A stretch of DNA of 34,762 bases. Source: Desulfobacterales bacterium. Its GTDB lineage: Bacteria; Desulfobacterota; Desulfobacteria; Desulfobacterales; CAFBRK01. The translations under genes and the position numbers were made by a program. Position 1 is the first letter of the stretch, and each line of letters opens with the position of its first letter. Shown here one piece after another: positions 29,531-34,762 of the stretch. The stretch spans positions 1 through 34,762 of the forward strand of contig JAIPEL010000038.1 of assembly GCA_021737185.1 (NCBI GenBank). The letters run 5' to 3'. The notes beneath the pieces were generated by a model. It worked only from the letters and a program-made list of their open reading frames with translations, searched no databases and was not told the origin of the DNA.

Positions 29531-30307
29531 ATGCTCAAAGGCGCAGTCTTTTTGGATCTGGAAAATCTCACCCGAAACGGCGGATGGGGGATGCGCTATC
29601 CGGTCATTCGGCAGCTTGTCGAGGCCCAGAACGTCACCCTGCTTCGGGCAAACGCCTATCTGGCCATCGACCGGGAACGGGAAAGCGCCGAGCGCGAGTT
29701 TCGACAGCGAAACGAAGACTTTCGGCGGGCCATCCGCCGCACCGGCTTTCACCTCGTGCTCAAGGAGATCCGCCGGTACCGAAACGAGTACGGCGAAACC
29801 GTCCTGAAGGCGAACGCCGACCTCGATCTGGCCGTCGATGCCCTTCTTCAGGCGGAAAACCTCGACTACGTGCTGCTGGGCAGCGGAGACGGCGATTTTC
29901 TCCGCCTGGTGCGGGCGCTGCAAAACCGCGGAAAGCGAGTGGACCTGCTCTCCTTTGCCAACACCAGCTCGGATCTGCAGCAGGAGGTCGACGTTTACTT
30001 TTCCGGTTTCATGGTGCCCGGCCTGCTGCCGGTCAAAGGATCGGGGGACAACCGCCACAGAGGGATCATGGTGTCGGCCAACGAAGAAAAAGGATACGGA
30101 TTTTTGCGGATCAGGACCGGCCTCGGGGCAAACGAAGTGATCGAAGACGTCTTCTGCCACATCAACGATTTTTCCCCCGAGATCGAAAACACCGCCTTTG
30201 CCGGTCTCAAGTCCCGTCAGAGTGTGCTTGAATTCGATCTGGTCGAGCAGGAAGACGGACGCCACCGGGCGGAAAACATCTCCCTGTTCGACTGGGAATC
30301 AAACTGA
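29531..30307 (+). CDS. NYN (LabA/DUF88) nuclease domain fused to a cold-shock domain
   Basis: A 258-residue protein. Residues 1-165 are the NYN/PIN-like domain: MLKGAVFLDLENLTRNGG (Asp9), KANADLDLAVDALLQ (Asp97/Asp99) and DYVLLGSGDGDFLRLV (Asp120, Asp122), the four-acid metal site of RNA-cleaving NYN proteins. Residues about 177-255 form a cold-shock/OB-like domain with RGIMVSANEEKGYGFLRIR (RNP1-type KGYGFL), DVFCHINDF (RNP2-type) and a terminal LVEQEDGRHRAENI. The ATG at 29531 after AGGAG is chosen over an ATG at 29516 that would lie in the hairpin. The pairing suggests RNA binding plus RNA cleavage. Two free CspA genes follow on the same strand. Confidence 0.88.
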   Translation: MLKGAVFLDLENLTRNGGWGMRYPVIRQLVEAQNVTLLRANAYLAIDRERESAEREFRQRNEDFRRAIRRTGFHLVLKEIRRYRNEYGETVLKANADLDLAVDALLQAENLDYVLLGSGDGDFLRLVRALQNRGKRVDLLSFANTSSDLQQEVDVYFSGFMVPGLLPVKGSGDNRHRGIMVSANEEKGYGFLRIRTGLGANEVIEDVFCHINDFSPEIENTAFAGLKSRQSVLEFDLVEQEDGRHRAENISLFDWESN

Positions 30308-30356
30308 CGATGCCGCCCTCCCGTGTTGTTTTTCTTTCAACAAGGTGAAAATGTAT

Positions 30357-30421
30357 TTGCTTTTCTCTTGAAAAGCATTAATGTAGCCCCGTCACTGAAA
30401 ACCCGCCCTTTCCGGGGCGGG
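30357..30421 (+). promoter_or_regulatory. Hairpins in the spacer before the first cspA gene
   Basis: TGCTTTT-CTCTTG-AAAAGCA (starting about 30357) and CCCGCCC-TTTCCG-GGGCGGG (30402-30421) are two stem-loops in the 204-base gap. They resemble structured leaders of cold-shock genes, or a weak end for the NYN transcript. No T-run follows the second. Confidence 0.35.
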
Positions 30422-30511
30422 CCGGTTTCGTTCTGAGGGTTTGCACCATTTGTCGAAAGTGGCCGCCCAAAGTCAAGAAACGGTGAAATTCTATGAAAGG
30501 AGGGTGGCAAC

Positions 30512-30712
30512 ATGGCAAATGGAACAGTCAAGTGGTTCAATGAGCAAAAAGGCTACGGTTTCATTGAGCAGGAAGACGGACCGGACGTATTCGTTCACCA
30601 TTCGGGGATCAATTCGAGCGGCTTCCGTACCCTGAACGAAGGCGATCAGGTGACCTTTGATATTCAGCAGGGCGCCAAAGGACCGTCTGCAGTCAACGTG
30701 ACCGTCGTCTAG
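30512..30712 (+). CDS. Cold-shock protein, CspA family (first of two)
   Basis: A 66-residue single OB-fold. It begins [20 protein letters not shown] with RNP1 KGYGFI and RNP2 DVFVHHSGI, both surface sites for single-stranded RNA and DNA. The ending [12 protein letters not shown] is the family's usual one. A strong GGAGG-type site (AAAGGAGGGTGG) lies before the ATG. A clear hairpin-T-run terminator follows. The upstream gap with structured sequence suggests a regulated leader as in other cspA genes. It lies 204 bases after the NYN-CSD fusion. Confidence 0.95.
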   Translation: MANGTVKWFNEQKGYGFIEQEDGPDVFVHHSGINSSGFRTLNEGDQVTFDIQQGAKGPSAVNVTVV

Positions 30713-30734
30713 GGTTTCAAACCACGACACGCCA

Positions 30735-30774
30735 AAAAAAGGCCCGCCGCCGATCCAGGCAGCGGGCCTTTTTT
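30735..30774 (+). terminator. Intrinsic terminator after first cspA
   Basis: AAAGGCCCGC and GCGGGCCTTT pair across a 14-base loop (cgccgatccaggca), and are followed by a T-run. Confidence 0.9.
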
Positions 30775-30811
30775 ATTGCGGAACAATTTTTGGCCATGTG
30801 ATAGAAAACTC

Positions 30812-30840
30812 TTGATTTGTTTGGAGGATCGACTAATAAT
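30812..30840 (+). promoter_or_regulatory. Candidate sigma-70 promoter of the second cspA gene
   Basis: TTGATT at 30812-30817 and AATAAT at 30835-30840 are 17 bases apart. A start near 30847 would give a leader of about 114 bases before the cspA ATG, which fits the long leaders known for cold-shock genes. The same segment is bounded by the inverted pair CTTGAT (30811) and ATCAAG. Confidence 0.45.
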
Positions 30841-30960
30841 TATTCATCAAGAAAGGTCTGTGAACGGTTCATCAGGCCTGTTTCACCGGAAAGGCGGTTC
30901 CATTGTGGCGCCCTCGGTATGAAACAGTGAGACTTATCAAGAAAGGAGGAGGGTGTCCCG

Positions 30961-31161
30961 ATGGCAACTGGCACAGTCAAATGGTTCAACGAGAAAAAGG
31001 GCTACGGATTCATCGCACAAGACGACGGTCCGGATGTATTCGTTCATTTCACCGGAATCACCGGAAGCGGCTTTCGAACCTTGCATGAGGGGGATCGGGT
31101 GACGTTCGAAATCGAGCAGGGGCAAAAAGGCCCGGCTGCGGTAAACGTCACTGTAGAGTAG
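30961..31161 (+). CDS. Cold-shock protein, CspA family (second of two)
   Basis: A 66-residue CspA protein, [20 protein letters not shown], with RNP1 KGYGFI and RNP2 DVFVHFTGI. It is closely similar to the protein at 30512 (only a handful of changes in the core), so the pair is a tandem duplication. Each has its own promoter region and terminator, so they can be controlled separately. The ribosome site GGAGGAGGG precedes the ATG at 7 bases. Confidence 0.95.
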   Translation: MATGTVKWFNEKKGYGFIAQDDGPDVFVHFTGITGSGFRTLHEGDRVTFEIEQGQKGPAAVNVTVE

Positions 31162-31180
31162 CCTTCCGATCAACGATGTC

Positions 31181-31216
31181 AAACAGGCGCACCCCTTGCC
31201 GTGCGCCTGTTTTTTT
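31181..31216 (+). terminator. Intrinsic terminator after second cspA
   Basis: AAACAGGCGCAC and GTGCGCCTGTTT form a 12-bp stem around CCCTTGCC and run into seven T residues. Confidence 0.93.
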
Positions 31217-31249
31217 GGGGAGGAAAGGCGCCCCTCTCCGGACGCAGGA

Positions 31250-31711
31250 TTAGTCTTCTTTGCCGGCGGGCCCGTGCACGGCAAGAACCGGGCATTCGGC
31301 CAAGCGGACCACTTTTTCAGCCACCGAACCGGACACGAACCGACGCCAGCCGGTTTCTCCGTGGGTCGAGATGACAATCAGATCCGCATGCTCATGCTTG
31401 GCCGCCTCCACGATCTCGTGAGCCGCATCCCCGGAAAGCACCAGGTATCGGATCCTGCCGATGCCGACCCGCAGTTTTTCCGTGATATCACCCAGGGCCT
31501 TTTCGGCTGATTCCCGAATCTCCTGCTCCAGCTCTACCTGTCCTACCGCGCCGGCGCCATGGGGTGCAGGAACCATCGGTATTCGCGGCACCGCGTAAAC
31601 CAGTATGACCTCCGCTGAAAATTCCCGTGCCAGCTCCTCTGCGGCATCGACCCCCGCCTGGGCCGGTTCGCTGAAATCCGTCGGGGCGATGATTTTCTTG
31701 ATCGGCAGCAT
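31250..31711 (-). CDS. Universal stress protein, UspA family
   Basis: A 153-residue protein beginning MLPIKKIIAPTDFSEPAQAG, the UspA start. It ends with the nucleotide-binding signature VISTHGETGWRRFVSGSVAEKVVRLAECPVLAV, where the G-x9-G-S part is intact but the first Gly (before x2-G) is replaced by Ser. Bacterial members respond to starvation or oxidant stress, and many bind ATP. It is on the opposite strand to the cspA pair and convergent with it, with the second cspA terminator between them. Confidence 0.92.
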   Translation of the reverse strand: MLPIKKIIAPTDFSEPAQAGVDAAEELAREFSAEVILVYAVPRIPMVPAPHGAGAVGQVELEQEIRESAEKALGDITEKLRVGIGRIRYLVLSGDAAHEIVEAAKHEHADLIVISTHGETGWRRFVSGSVAEKVVRLAECPVLAVHGPAGKED

Positions 31712-31918
31712 GTGGGCTCCTTTCCAAGCTCAACCGCCGGCCGGCGCAGGAAGTGCGATACTTCCCGCGGCCGACCGCTGATGGCTTGCAAGATGGTACT
31801 CCAGAATAAAGGGCATTTTAATCGCAACAGATGATATGTTATAAGATTTTACCAGAGAAGAGGCGCAACGCGCAATCCGTGCTTTGCCTTATTTATGCCG
31901 CAGAATCCATGTAGACAT

Positions 31919-32088
31919 CCAAAACATGATGGTCTCGTAAAAAGGCCGAATATTCTTTTTTCCGTCATTCCCGCCCCGCATCGAGTGCGGGATAAACTCC
32001 AGCGGGAATCCAGTGTTTTCTGGTACTTATGAAAACCGAATAAAGCCCGACGAAGGTTTCGGGTACTTTTACGATTTCATCAAAACTT
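31919..32088. mobile_element. Short TIR element with CGTCATTCC hairpin core, copy 2
   Basis: The left end AAAACATGATGGTCTCGTAA and the right end, read on the other strand as AGTTTTGATGAAATCGTAAA, are inverted copies of the outer repeats of the element at 18792. The core TCCGTCATTCCCGCC...AGCGGGAATCCAGTG has the same CGTCATTCC start, but only part of the palindrome remains. About 170 bases long, no reading frame. Confidence 0.65.
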
Positions 32089-32211
32089 AACTCCCGATCG
32101 GTTGAGAGGGAACACCATAGCAGGGGTCCGGCGGGATGGATCGAAGCGGGTTTCAATGCGCGCTTTGCGCCCGGACCGGCATCTGCCGGTCAACGGGCTG
32201 GGGGTGCGTCA

Positions 32212-32406
32212 TCAGGTCCACAGACGCATGTTCTTGGTTTTGGCGCCGAAAAACCGGGATCGTTGAATCCGCAGAAGCCGCCCCAGTACCTCATCCCTGC
32301 GCTCCATGCTGACGACGCATTCTCTCTCGGCCGGGTTGAACACCTTGGGTTCTGTGAGAAGGGTAACGATATCATAAAAAAGTTCGTCTGGGATTTTTAC
32401 GCTCAT
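32212..32406 (-). CDS. Hypothetical protein, 64 residues
   Basis: The frame is open from 32478, but the ATG at 32406 is preceded by AGGAGG at 10 bases and is the best start. The protein begins MSVKIPDELFYDIVTLLTEP and ends RFFGAKTKNMRLWT. It is soluble and charged, with PAERECVVSMERRDEVLGRL in the middle. I do not recognise a family. Its closeness to the TIR element does not suggest it belongs to it. Confidence 0.5.
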   Translation of the reverse strand: MSVKIPDELFYDIVTLLTEPKVFNPAERECVVSMERRDEVLGRLLRIQRSRFFGAKTKNMRLWT

Positions 32407-32827
32407 CTTTTGGATGCCTCCTTTTCCTCGAAAGGGGATTGCCAGCCTATAAGAAACAGGTTTCTCGTCCTCATCCAACAGGAGTTCGGCCGCTTGAAAC
32501 GGAACCAGGACAAGCCCTATGCATGCAGCTTTTCCTCAGATCCGTTTCGACGATCCGAAACGTCCGAAAGACGGGCCCGGTACACGATTTCCCGCAGGGG
32601 GTGTGACCCCCTTGCCGAACATCGGCGAACCGTTTATTGCAGCGCTCTCTTAAGAAGATGTTGAAGGCGGCGCCGAACGGCCAAAACCACTACAGCGGGG
32701 AAAACCTTGGGGTAGGATACTGTCCCCAATTGATATGTAAACTATCGTCTCTACCTGTCTTTGTCAAGCCGGCTTTTAGAACGCTTGAGAAAAATCGGCT
32801 TCGACTCTGGTTATAGGGACTTTCATA
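32407..32827. other. Gene-free stretch with two hairpins
   Basis: CGTTTCG-ACGATC-CGAAACG (32543-32562) and GGGGG-TGTGA-CCCCC (32597-32611, within a longer near-palindrome) are clear stem-loops. No conserved frame is found here; short ORFs on both strands lack ribosome sites or motifs. Confidence 0.5.
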
Positions 32828-33076
32828 CTACCTTTTCAAATTGGTTCGGACGTATCCCCAGTGAAGACCGACATGAACGGCAATGGACACCGTGAAAAAG
32901 ACCGCGGCCCAGGCATGAATTTCCCGGACCGCGTGGCGCATGGAGACGCCTCCCCCCGCAGGGGGACCCCCACCGTGGGGAAGGGCAATCCAGTTGACCA
33001 GGCCGGTCAGCACCAGAATGGCCAGAAGAACAAAAGAAAGCACATTGACGAGCCACAGCAGGTCCCAGCGATTCAT
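32828..33076 (-). CDS. Small DUF4405-like membrane protein, candidate cytochrome b-type subunit
   Basis: An 82-residue protein, MNRWDLLWLVNVLSFVLLAI..., with two hydrophobic helices (about 5-30 and 55-72) and a His/Gly-rich loop between (ALPHGGGPPAGGG). The segment RHAVREIHAWAAVFFTVSIA followed by VHVGLHWGYV has conserved histidines (REIH, IAVH, LHW) placed as in DUF4405 and formate-dehydrogenase-type cytochrome b subunits, where they bind heme. A ribosome site GGAGG lies 6 bases before the ATG. The gene is single and its partner is not visible. Confidence 0.72.
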   Translation of the reverse strand: MNRWDLLWLVNVLSFVLLAILVLTGLVNWIALPHGGGPPAGGGVSMRHAVREIHAWAAVFFTVSIAVHVGLHWGYVRTNLKR

Positions 33077-33309
33077 TCCGCCCTCCTTTCGATGCGCGGC
33101 AACGGAATGCCGAGTCTATCGAATTTGAGCTTTTTCCGAAAGTCCTTCCCGCCGTCGAACGAAGGCAACGACCCGTCGCATTCAAGCAGCCTTCCACCGA
33201 CAGATGTCGAACTTTTACCGCGCTGTTCCCCATGGGTTGACCACTTCTAAAATATGACTAAGTTCAAAATACGGCTTTTGGGACACGAGCGCAAAGACGG
33301 AGGCAGGTC

Positions 33310-33780
33310 ATGAAACGAGCCGAAGCGGTATTTCAAAACCCATTTTGGGCTGTCCCGTTGGCAGCGATGCTGGCATTTCTTTTCGGATGTGCCGGTGGAT
33401 ACGGGCGAATGGAAAAAGGCCCCGAGGTGACGGCGGCCTTCGTGGGGCATCGTGTTCCTTCGGAGCACCGCTTCTATTATATCGGGCGGGGCAACATGCC
33501 TTACGCCGTCATCGGCATTCGGAATGAATACCGGCTTCAATCCAAGTTCTGGAAGTCGATCGACCCCGAGTCCGATGCCTTCCGAAAGATGGTCGAAACA
33601 CCCTACGGATATCAGGAAAACCGGGCAAGAGGCGCGCTTCTTCTCGGTCCAGACGGCGAGCGGGTGGGGATCTGGTACTCAACCTATGACTTTGCCAACT
33701 TCCGGGTTACAGAGGACAAGGACGTATACGTCTACAACCCGTACACCCCCACAAACGACTTTGAGGATAAAATCCGCTAA
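33310..33780 (+). CDS. Lipoprotein, hypothetical
   Basis: A 156-residue protein with a signal peptide and lipobox AFLFGC at residue 27, so the mature protein is lipid-anchored. The mature part is soluble: VTAAFVGHRVPSEHRFYYIG, then RNEYRLQSKFWKSIDPESDA and IWYSTYDFANFRVTEDKDVY. The ATG at 33310 follows AGGCAGG. It has the composition of small extracytoplasmic lipoproteins without a known family. Confidence 0.75.
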   Translation: MKRAEAVFQNPFWAVPLAAMLAFLFGCAGGYGRMEKGPEVTAAFVGHRVPSEHRFYYIGRGNMPYAVIGIRNEYRLQSKFWKSIDPESDAFRKMVETPYGYQENRARGALLLGPDGERVGIWYSTYDFANFRVTEDKDVYVYNPYTPTNDFEDKIR

Positions 33781-34168
33781 ACCCGGCGTTCGCAAGTCTT
33801 TTCGATGTTCGCTCTCCAAAGGAGGGAATAGAGATTTTTTTCTTGTAAAACCCCGCCGGTTGGCGATACGTAGAATAAAAGGCAAACGATCGGCGCACAG
33901 CATTCCTGCTTTCAGTCCGCCTCCGGCGGCGACCGGCCGCTTCGAAGACAAACAAGCCTCGAGGGTTTCCGTCTGATTCGAATGGTTTCATATTTCGTTT
34001 ATCAATTCCGCTCTCCAGGGGGCGCGGTTTCCAGGCCCGGGGATGCGGCGGTTCGCCCGCCGTCGTCCGCAAGCTCTCCGGTTTGATCTTTTTATCGTGA
34101 ATTCGATATCGCCTGTCCTGCGGTGCCCTCGATGCGGCCCCTTGGACGAGGCAACCAGGAGAATTCAA
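33781..34168. other. Gene-free leader region of the RRM gene
   Basis: Nearly 390 bases of GC-rich sequence with several short inverted segments and no convincing frame. ORFs overlapping here on the minus strand show no motifs. It includes the probable leader of the RRM gene, with GAGGCAACCAGGAGAATTC immediately before its ATG. Confidence 0.5.
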
Positions 34169-34519
34169 ATGACGGTCAATCTTTACGTCGGCAATCTCCC
34201 TTATACCGTATCGGAATCGGACCTGACGACGCTCTTTGCCGGATTCGGACGGGTCGACGGGGTCCGGATCATTCATGATTCTGTGTCCGGGCGTCCCAAG
34301 GGCTATGCATTTGTCGCGATGGCAACCAAAGCCGATGCGGACAAGGCCGCTCATCGGCTCAACGGAAAGGACTTCCGTGGACGAAAATTGAAGGTCAGTG
34401 AAGCAAGACGGAAAAAGGACCAAAGTGCGCCGTCCGCCCGGCGGCAGCCCCTTCGGCAGGCAAGACCCCAGGTGCGTTTTCCAAGCGATTGGAGCACCTG
34501 GAGAAAGCAGCGGCCATAA
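34169..34519 (+). CDS. RRM-domain RNA-binding protein (Rbp type)
   Basis: A 116-residue protein beginning MTVNLYVGNLPYTVSESDLT. RNP2 is LYVGNL and RNP1 is KGYAFVAM, the two strands that contact single-stranded RNA in RNA recognition motifs. The domain fills residues 3-80; a basic tail (ARRKKDQSAPSARRQPLRQA) follows. The ATG at 34169 after AGGAG is used; the upstream extension to 34043 is Arg-rich read-through. Such small Rbp proteins occur in cyanobacteria and in deltaproteobacteria, often linked to cold or stress. A role in mRNA handling together with the nearby cold-shock genes is plausible but not shown. Confidence 0.92.
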   Translation: MTVNLYVGNLPYTVSESDLTTLFAGFGRVDGVRIIHDSVSGRPKGYAFVAMATKADADKAAHRLNGKDFRGRKLKVSEARRKKDQSAPSARRQPLRQARPQVRFPSDWSTWRKQRP

Positions 34520-34626
34520 CCGAAAAAAATGCCTCACGCCAGCAACGGCAGGCCGCTGTCGATGCCGGAATCCGCACGGGCCCCCGGAACAAGCCAATTC
34601 CGATCCCGTTTTTTATCGACACCAAC

Positions 34627-34691
34627 TAGTGTACTGAGTCGTTAAAACGTGCTATATGTGGCCAACCAACTAATTTTGCCAAGGAGGCCAC
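34627..34691. mobile_element. Left end of an IS630-type insertion sequence (probable)
   Basis: After ACTAGTGTACTGAG the sequence GTCGTTAAAACGTGCTATAT leads to the transposase start at 34692. IS630 elements insert at TA and carry terminal repeats of this placing. The exact end, near the TA at 34627 or 34632, cannot be fixed because the other end is outside the window. Confidence 0.5.
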
Positions 34692-34762
34692 ATGCGCACC
34701 GGACGTCCCAAACAAGAGTTAACGTTAAACGAGGCTGAGCATAGAGAACTTGAGCGTCTTTC
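34692..34762 (+). CDS. IS630-family transposase, N-terminus (cut by window edge)
   Basis: The ATG at 34692 is preceded by AAGGAGG at 5-6 bases. The visible 23 residues read MRTGRPKQELTLNEAEHREL and then ERL. This matches the N-terminus of IS630 transposases with the RTGRPK-type start and an L-x-E-E-R-x-x-L helix. The DDE catalytic domain is outside the window. Confidence 0.72.
   Translation, partial: MRTGRPKQELTLNEAEHRELERL

Noticed and set aside
33707-34597. Minus-strand 296-residue frame antisense to the RRM gene
   Set aside because: No conserved motif, and it overlaps two well-supported plus-strand genes.

Overview
The window reads as a GC-rich chromosomal segment of a Gram-negative anaerobe. 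A Desulfobacterota/deltaproteobacterial host (Desulfosarcina/Desulfococcus type) is my inference, from the mix of a PAS hybrid kinase paired with a lone solute-binding protein, an SpmA-SpmB fusion, tandem CspA genes, an RRM protein and dispersed CGTCATTCC hairpin repeats. No rRNA or tRNA gene and no CRISPR array was seen. Positions, motifs and repeats were read by eye; family names come from remembered family signatures.

Layout. 1-1250 (minus): two SAM methyltransferases, one cut by the window edge, and a broken pRiA4b ORF-3-type fragment. 1330-4500 (minus): a two-gene signalling unit, a periplasmic binding protein followed by a hybrid histidine kinase. 4729-11549: a complete tripartite RND efflux system (adaptor lipoprotein, HAE-1 pump, outer-membrane lipoprotein channel) divergent from a TetR repressor, with two perfect palindromes between them. 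11698-13569 (minus): a cytochrome b5/membrane protein and a secreted MORN-repeat protein. 13746-16247 (minus): an RibD/DHFR-like reductase, a 255-bp palindromic element, a methyltransferase and a YvcK-type protein. 16465-18384: a Cys-rich mini-protein, a UbiA prenyltransferase and an overlapping CPBP protease. 18385-20346: repeats, a small unknown gene, a rhodanese remnant and a membrane protein carrying four MshEN-like motifs. 20509-23655: a GatZ/KbaZ-type protein, ArfB and a divergent CysRS paralog without an intact zinc site. 24026-26485: SpmAB fusion and a saccharopine-dehydrogenase-family enzyme. 26825-28746: an AT-rich island of five small unknown genes, all on the plus strand, ending in an attC-like inverted repeat. 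28893-31711: hotdog thioesterase, an NYN-nuclease/cold-shock fusion, two CspA genes and a UspA protein. 31919-34762: a second TIR element, small proteins, a lipoprotein, an RRM protein and the left end of an IS630-type element.

The most interesting parts are: (i) the 1.9-kb island, whose left end (G|TTAGCC) is exactly complementary to the R'' box (GGCTAAC) of the attC-like structure at its right end, as expected for one mobile integron cassette; (ii) the CysRS-like protein, which keeps HIGH and KMSKS motifs but has lost two of the four canonical zinc ligands; (iii) the membrane-anchored four-motif MshEN-like protein, a candidate cyclic-di-GMP receptor with no ATPase; (iv) the NYN-CSD fusion directly upstream of two free CspA genes; and (v) a three-copy double-hairpin repeat (6861, 13646 and 29471) found between unrelated genes.
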